The position numbers and the translations under genes are program-made. From Burkholderia pyrrocinia (GTDB taxonomy: Bacteria > Pseudomonadota > Gammaproteobacteria > Burkholderiales > Burkholderiaceae), in assembly GCF_022809715.1 (NCBI RefSeq), contig NZ_CP094461.1, positions 496,001-560,000 on the forward strand: 64,000 nt of DNA, given 5' to 3'. Below the pieces are notes generated by a model, which was not told the origin of the DNA, ran no database searches, and was given only the letters and a program-made list of their open reading frames with translations. Shown here in pieces: positions 60,192 to 64,000 of the stretch (its first letter is position 1; each line of letters begins with the position of its first letter).

Positions 60192-61037
60192 ATGACTGAC
60201 ACCCATCTCAATGCGCCCACCCGTTATGTCGAGGTTGACGGCGCTCGATTCGCCTACCGGCGCTGGGGCAACACGGGCACCTCGCAGCCCCCCTTGTTGA
60301 TGTTGCAGCACTTTCGTGGTGGCATGGACCATTGGGATCCCTTAATGACGGATGGTTTGGCCGAAGGTCGGGAGGTTATCCTGTACAACGGCCGGGGCAT
60401 CGCCTCTTCCGGTGGAACCCCTCGCACCCGCATCGAAGACATGGCCGACGACGCGGCAGCCGTCGTTCGAGCCCTTGGCTCGCAGCAGGTTGACGTCCTG
60501 GGCTTCTCGCTCGGTGGCTTCCAAGCGCTGGACCTGACTTGGCGCCATCCGAAACTGGTGCGCAAGCTCATGCTGTTGGGTACCGGCCCGCGCGGTGGTG
60601 ATCCCGACATGGAGCCGAAGGTACTGTCGACGGCGCCTCGGCCCGTACCGGTATTCGAAGACTTCGAGTACCTGTTCTTTGGTCGCTCCGAAGCGGCAAA
60701 GAAGGCCGCGCGCGAGTTTTGGGAGCGCCGCCACCAGCGCGCTGACCAGGATCCGCCGTCGTCTCAGGAGGTGGCCGCTGCGCAGATCGAAGCCAACATG
60801 CATTACCTGCCCAGGGTTTCGGAAGACGACCCGTTCGCGTACCTGCGTGGCATCCAACAACCGACGTTCATCCTGAACGGCGTGCACGACGTGATGATCC
60901 CGACCGTCAACTCGTTCTACATGGCGCGCAATATCCCCAACGCACAGTTGTTCATCTATCCCGATGCCGGGCACGGTGCGCAATTCCAATACCCGAAGCG
61001 CTTCCTGCACCACGCCGTGCACTTCCTCGGCGAATGA
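60192..61037 (+). CDS. Alpha/beta hydrolase (paralogue of the preceding gene)
   Basis: 281 residues, ATG at 60192. No signal peptide. Ser in GFSLGGF, Asp in NGVHDVMIP, His in DAGHGAQFQYP. It shares arrangement and many residues with the 59171-60133 protein and, more closely, with the 58038-58256 remnant, so the island has held at least three related hydrolases. Substrate unknown. Confidence 0.85.
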   Translation: MTDTHLNAPTRYVEVDGARFAYRRWGNTGTSQPPLLMLQHFRGGMDHWDPLMTDGLAEGREVILYNGRGIASSGGTPRTRIEDMADDAAAVVRALGSQQVDVLGFSLGGFQALDLTWRHPKLVRKLMLLGTGPRGGDPDMEPKVLSTAPRPVPVFEDFEYLFFGRSEAAKKAAREFWERRHQRADQDPPSSQEVAAAQIEANMHYLPRVSEDDPFAYLRGIQQPTFILNGVHDVMIPTVNSFYMARNIPNAQLFIYPDAGHGAQFQYPKRFLHHAVHFLGE

Positions 61038-61095
61038 CGGCGCCACCGACACTCCTGCACGAGCGCTGATCCACCTACTCCCGAGGCCACCGACC

Positions 61096-62751
61096 ATGCT
61101 CAAATTCAAGTTCCTGCTGTGGATGTTCACTCGGCTGCTGCAGCGCCAGCTCAAGAACAATCCCGATTGTGCCAGCTACGTCGCTGGTAAGGACTTGGTG
61201 TTCCAGATCCACACCGAGGCGGGCGTCGGTCGCACGTTCTTCATCCGCAACAGCGCCATCCACTCCGTATCAGGCCTGGTGGATCAGCCTCGCTTCACTT
61301 TCAGCTTCAAGGATGCCGGCAAGGGCTTTGAGATTCTCTCGGCCAAAGACAGCCAGAATGCCTTTCTGAAGGGCCTGGGCAACAAAGAGCTAACCATCAG
61401 CGGAGATTTTCAGGAGGTGATGTGGTTCCAGGGGCTGACGGCCTTCCTGCAGCCACCCAAGAAGATCGCGCCCTACGACCGCACAGCCTTTGAGTCGCCC
61501 ATGGAAACAAACCTGCTGAACCAACCCCTGCGCCTGCCCAACGGCAGCGTACTGCGCAGTCGCCTTGCCAAGGCAGCCATGAGTGAAACGCTGGGCACCT
61601 ACGACAATCGCCCGACCAAGGATCTGGTGCAGTTGTACCGGCGCTGGGCCAATACGGGTTTGGGCTTGATCATGACGGGCAACGTAATGATTGATCGTCG
61701 CGCACTGGGCGAACCCGGCAACGTGGTGATCGAGGACGAGGCGGACCTGCCGATGCTGCGACAGTGGGCACAGGCCGTGACCGGACAAGGGGCGGCTATC
61801 TGGGCCCAGCTCAACCATCCGGGCAAGCAGTCGACCAAGGGGCTGAACGCTTACAACCTCGCGCCCTCGGCCGTACCGTTCCGCGAGGACATGGCCGCTT
61901 TCTTCGAGACCCCGCGCGAAGCCACCATCGCCGAAATCCAGGACATCATCACGCGCTTCGGGCGTAGCGCGGCCATCTGCAAGAAGGCCGGATTCAGCGG
62001 TGTCGAAATCCACGGCGCCCATGGCTATCTGGTCAACCAGTTCCTCTCCCCGCACCACAACCGACGCACCGACGAATGGGGTGGCAGCCCAGAGAAGCGG
62101 CGGCGCTTCGTGCTGGCCGTCTATGCAGAGGTCCGCCGCCAAGTGGGGCCGGATTTTGCGGTGGGGATCAAGCTCAACTCGGCCGACTTCCAGCACGGTG
62201 GCTTCACCGCGGACGAGTCGATCGAGACGATCCACGCATTGGTGAATGCAGGCATCGATCTGATAGAGATTTCCGGCGGCACCTACGAGGCACCGGCCAT
62301 GAGTGGTGCGATGCAGGAGCCGAAGAAGGCGTCCACCGCAGCCCGTGAAGCCTACTTCCTCGAGTTCGCCGAAAGGGTGCGCGCAGCGGTGAAGGTGCCG
62401 CTGATGGTCACCGGTGGCTTTCGCACGGCGATCGGCATGAATGACGCCCTTCGCTCCGGCGCACTCGATGTGGTCGGCCTGGCGCGGCTGCTGGCGATCG
62501 ACCCTGACGCGCCTGCCGCCCTGCTTCAAGGGCGCGACAGTTCGCAGCATGTACGCCCCATCAGCACGGGGCTCAAGGCGGTCGACCGCATGGGGATCAT
62601 GGAGGTGCTGTGGTACACGCGCCAGCTCAAGCGTATTGCAAGAGGCCAGTCGCCGCGTCCCGACGAGGGCGGGTTGTCTGCATTCCTGAAGTCTGCGCTC
62701 CACAGCGGTTGGGGCACGTTCCGCACGCGGCGCCTGCGGGCGCGCGGGTGA
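61096..62751 (+). CDS. SCP2-like domain fused to NADH:flavin oxidoreductase (Old Yellow Enzyme)
   Basis: 551 residues from the ATG at 61096. Residues about 1-125 resemble an SCP2 sterol-carrier-like domain (KDLVFQIHTEAG ... FSFKDAGKGFEIL ... ISGDFQEVMWFQGL), a lipid-binding fold. From about 135 on it is an OYE-type flavoenzyme: LPNGSVLRSRLAKAAMSE, IHGAHGYLVNQFLSPHHNRRTDEWGGS and MVTGGFRT (FMN phosphate-binding). OYE enzymes reduce activated C=C bonds with NAD(P)H. An in-frame ATG at 61501 could start the OYE part alone, but the frame is continuous and the fusion looks deliberate. The SCP2 part may bring a hydrophobic substrate to the flavin. Confidence 0.85.
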   Translation: MLKFKFLLWMFTRLLQRQLKNNPDCASYVAGKDLVFQIHTEAGVGRTFFIRNSAIHSVSGLVDQPRFTFSFKDAGKGFEILSAKDSQNAFLKGLGNKELTISGDFQEVMWFQGLTAFLQPPKKIAPYDRTAFESPMETNLLNQPLRLPNGSVLRSRLAKAAMSETLGTYDNRPTKDLVQLYRRWANTGLGLIMTGNVMIDRRALGEPGNVVIEDEADLPMLRQWAQAVTGQGAAIWAQLNHPGKQSTKGLNAYNLAPSAVPFREDMAAFFETPREATIAEIQDIITRFGRSAAICKKAGFSGVEIHGAHGYLVNQFLSPHHNRRTDEWGGSPEKRRRFVLAVYAEVRRQVGPDFAVGIKLNSADFQHGGFTADESIETIHALVNAGIDLIEISGGTYEAPAMSGAMQEPKKASTAAREAYFLEFAERVRAAVKVPLMVTGGFRTAIGMNDALRSGALDVVGLARLLAIDPDAPAALLQGRDSSQHVRPISTGLKAVDRMGIMEVLWYTRQLKRIARGQSPRPDEGGLSAFLKSALHSGWGTFRTRRLRARG

Positions 62752-62794
62752 GCGTGGCCCGTTTACGGCCAGCACGCGTACAGATAAACATCGC

Positions 62795-63366
62795 ATGAAA
62801 CGACCCACCACCCGATCCAAAGAGAGTACGCACGAACGCATCGTTGATGCGGGCGCACGTGCGATCCGCCGCTTCGGCTTCGACGGGATCGGCATTGCCG
62901 ACATCATGAAGCTGGCCGGCCTGACCCACGGCGGGTTCTATGCGCACTTCGCCTCCCGTGAGGTGATGCTTGCCGAGTTGGTCGACCGCGCTGGCGCAGA
63001 AGCCGTCGAGACCTTCCTGCGCATCGTGGCTGCAGCTCCGACTGGCAAATCGCAGCAGGCGTTGCTGCGCGCTTATCTGTCGCAAGAACACGTGAAGAAT
63101 CCCGAGTCCGGCTGTCCGGTGGCTTCGCTGGGAACGGATCTATCTCGTCAGTCGCCGGCGATTCGTCGCGCCGCATCAAGGACCTGCTGAGCATCGTATC
63201 CCGGCATGCCACCGACAGGGAGCAGCCCGATGCGGATGCGCGTGCTCTGGTGACCGCCGCCACGATGATTGGCGCAGTCGTGCTGGCGCGCGCGGTCGAC
63301 GAAGAAGCGCTCTCCGAAGTCGTGCTGTCCGCGACGCGGGCGCACCTTGTCCCTGAAACGGATTGA
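62795..63366 (+). pseudogene. TetR-family regulator, frameshifted
   Basis: Starts normally at 62795 with a full HTH (IADIMKLAGLTHGGFYAHF, about 38-56). The frame runs into a stop at 63190 after 131 residues, but family-like sequence resumes in another frame from about 63165 (RRIKDLLSIVSRHA ... AVVLARAVDEEALSE) to the stop at 63366. A one-base loss or two-base gain around 63160-63172 explains it. Either a recent mutation or a sequencing error; a protein of 131 residues would keep the DNA-binding domain but lose half of the ligand domain. It would be the regulator of the AcuI-like or OYE gene beside it. Confidence 0.75.
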
Positions 63367-63432
63367 GATGCCATCTATTTTTTGCCCTCGCACGTGAAGC
63401 CCAGATACTGAACAAGGGACCAACCAAGAGCA

Positions 63433-64000
63433 ATGACCATGACCTTCAAAGCACTGCTGAGCACCAAGACAGGTGACTCGATTTCCACAGATGTTGTCGA
63501 TTTCGACGAAGCCGACCTAATGCCAGGCGACGTTACCGTCGCGATCGACTATTCCACCGTCAACTACAAGGACGCGATGGCGATCAGTGGCCGCGCGCCG
63601 GTGATTCGCAAGTTCCCTCTTATCCCCGGGATCGACTTCGCAGGCACGGTGGAAACCTCCTCGCATCCAGGCTTCGCGGTGGGCGAGAGTGTGGTCGCCA
63701 ACGGCTGGGGGTTGAGCCAAACCAACCACGGCGGTTTCGCACAGAAGGCGCGAGTACCGGGCGACTGGCTGATCAAGCTGCCCGAGACGTTCTCGACGCA
63801 CGACGCCATGGGCATCGGAACGGCCGGGTACACCGCGATGTTGTCCGTGCTCGCGCTGGAGCATGCGGGGGTAACACCGGACAAAGGCGATGTGCTGGTG
63901 ACCGGCGCCGGCGGCGGAGCCGGCTCCATTGCCATCGCTTTGCTGTCGAAACTGGGCTACCGGGTGGTTGCATCGACCGGTCGGCTGGAAGAGGCCGACT
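63433..64000 (+). CDS. acuI: Acrylyl-CoA reductase / quinone oxidoreductase (AcuI/YhdH family), partial
   Basis: ATG at 63433 (a second in-frame ATG two codons on); open at the right edge after 189 codons. Medium-chain dehydrogenase/reductase without zinc: VNYKDAMAISG, PLIPGIDFAGTV, GWGLSQTNHGGFAQ and the nucleotide loop VTGAGGGAGSIA. AcuI/YhdH enzymes use NADPH to reduce acrylyl-CoA and detoxify it, a defence against acrylate. The C-terminal half is outside the window. Confidence 0.88.
   Translation, partial: MTMTFKALLSTKTGDSISTDVVDFDEADLMPGDVTVAIDYSTVNYKDAMAISGRAPVIRKFPLIPGIDFAGTVETSSHPGFAVGESVVANGWGLSQTNHGGFAQKARVPGDWLIKLPETFSTHDAMGIGTAGYTAMLSVLALEHAGVTPDKGDVLVTGAGGGAGSIAIALLSKLGYRVVASTGRLEEAD

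Overview
The window is GC-rich Burkholderia DNA, most likely from the Burkholderia cepacia complex. The evidence is high third-position GC, a DUF3331 protein (a family largely confined to Burkholderia), an hmq alkylquinoline operon, and a lipopeptide locus whose gene content matches the occidiofungin/burkholdine antifungal glycolipopeptides. The species cannot be fixed from sequence alone.

Positions 1-29420 (all minus strand, read right to left) hold most of a hybrid FAAL-PKS-NRPS pathway. In transcription order: a thioesterase, a UDP-xylose synthase, a diaminobutyrate aminotransferase, a SyrP-like dioxygenase, a FAAL-ACP-KS protein, a luciferase-like monooxygenase-KR-ACP protein, a 4471-residue KS-KR-ACP-KS-AT-ACP-aminotransferase-C-A-T-C megasynthase, a CmlA-type di-iron beta-hydroxylase, and the start of a further NRPS that runs off the left edge. 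Read by collinearity, the machinery activates a fatty acid, extends it three times, makes hydroxyls in extensions 1 and 2, adds an alpha-hydroxyl in extension 1, transaminates extension 3 and condenses the product with serine. That predicts a 3-amino-5,6,7-trihydroxy fatty acid joined to Ser, as in occidiofungin. Tailoring genes for xylose, 2,4-diaminobutyrate and two kinds of beta-hydroxylation fit the same product. The glycosyltransferase, exporter, regulators and remaining NRPS modules must lie left of position 1.

Positions 30020-41622 (also minus strand) hold an hmqABCDEFG operon for 4-hydroxy-3-methyl-2-alkenylquinolines: anthranilate-CoA ligase, three KAS III-like proteins, a PqsE-like MBL hydrolase, the FAAL-ACAD-ACP protein HmqF and the methyltransferase HmqG. 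hmqF carries a one-base frameshift in this sequence. An AT-rich region precedes the operon.

Positions 42.2-50 kb are mixed accessory and stress genes on the minus strand: an MBL-fold protein, DUF3331, a haloperoxidase-like hydrolase, an SDR, an HD-domain protein, a catalase and an AraC regulator. Positions 50.2-56.7 kb hold an RND efflux system whose outer-membrane gene diverges from tetR, with two matching palindromic operators. Positions 57.2-64 kb look like a recombined catabolic/oxidoreductase island: TetR, a deletion scar joining an Old Yellow Enzyme 5' end to a hydrolase 3' end, an SDR, two paralogous hydrolases, an SCP2-OYE fusion, a frameshifted TetR and a truncated acrylyl-CoA reductase gene.

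The main pathways belong to known classes. The less expected features are a dehydratase domain split across two proteins around the monooxygenase, loss of the acyltransferase active site in two of three PKS modules, an NRPS that begins with half a condensation domain beside a CmlA-type enzyme, and the frameshift in hmqF.
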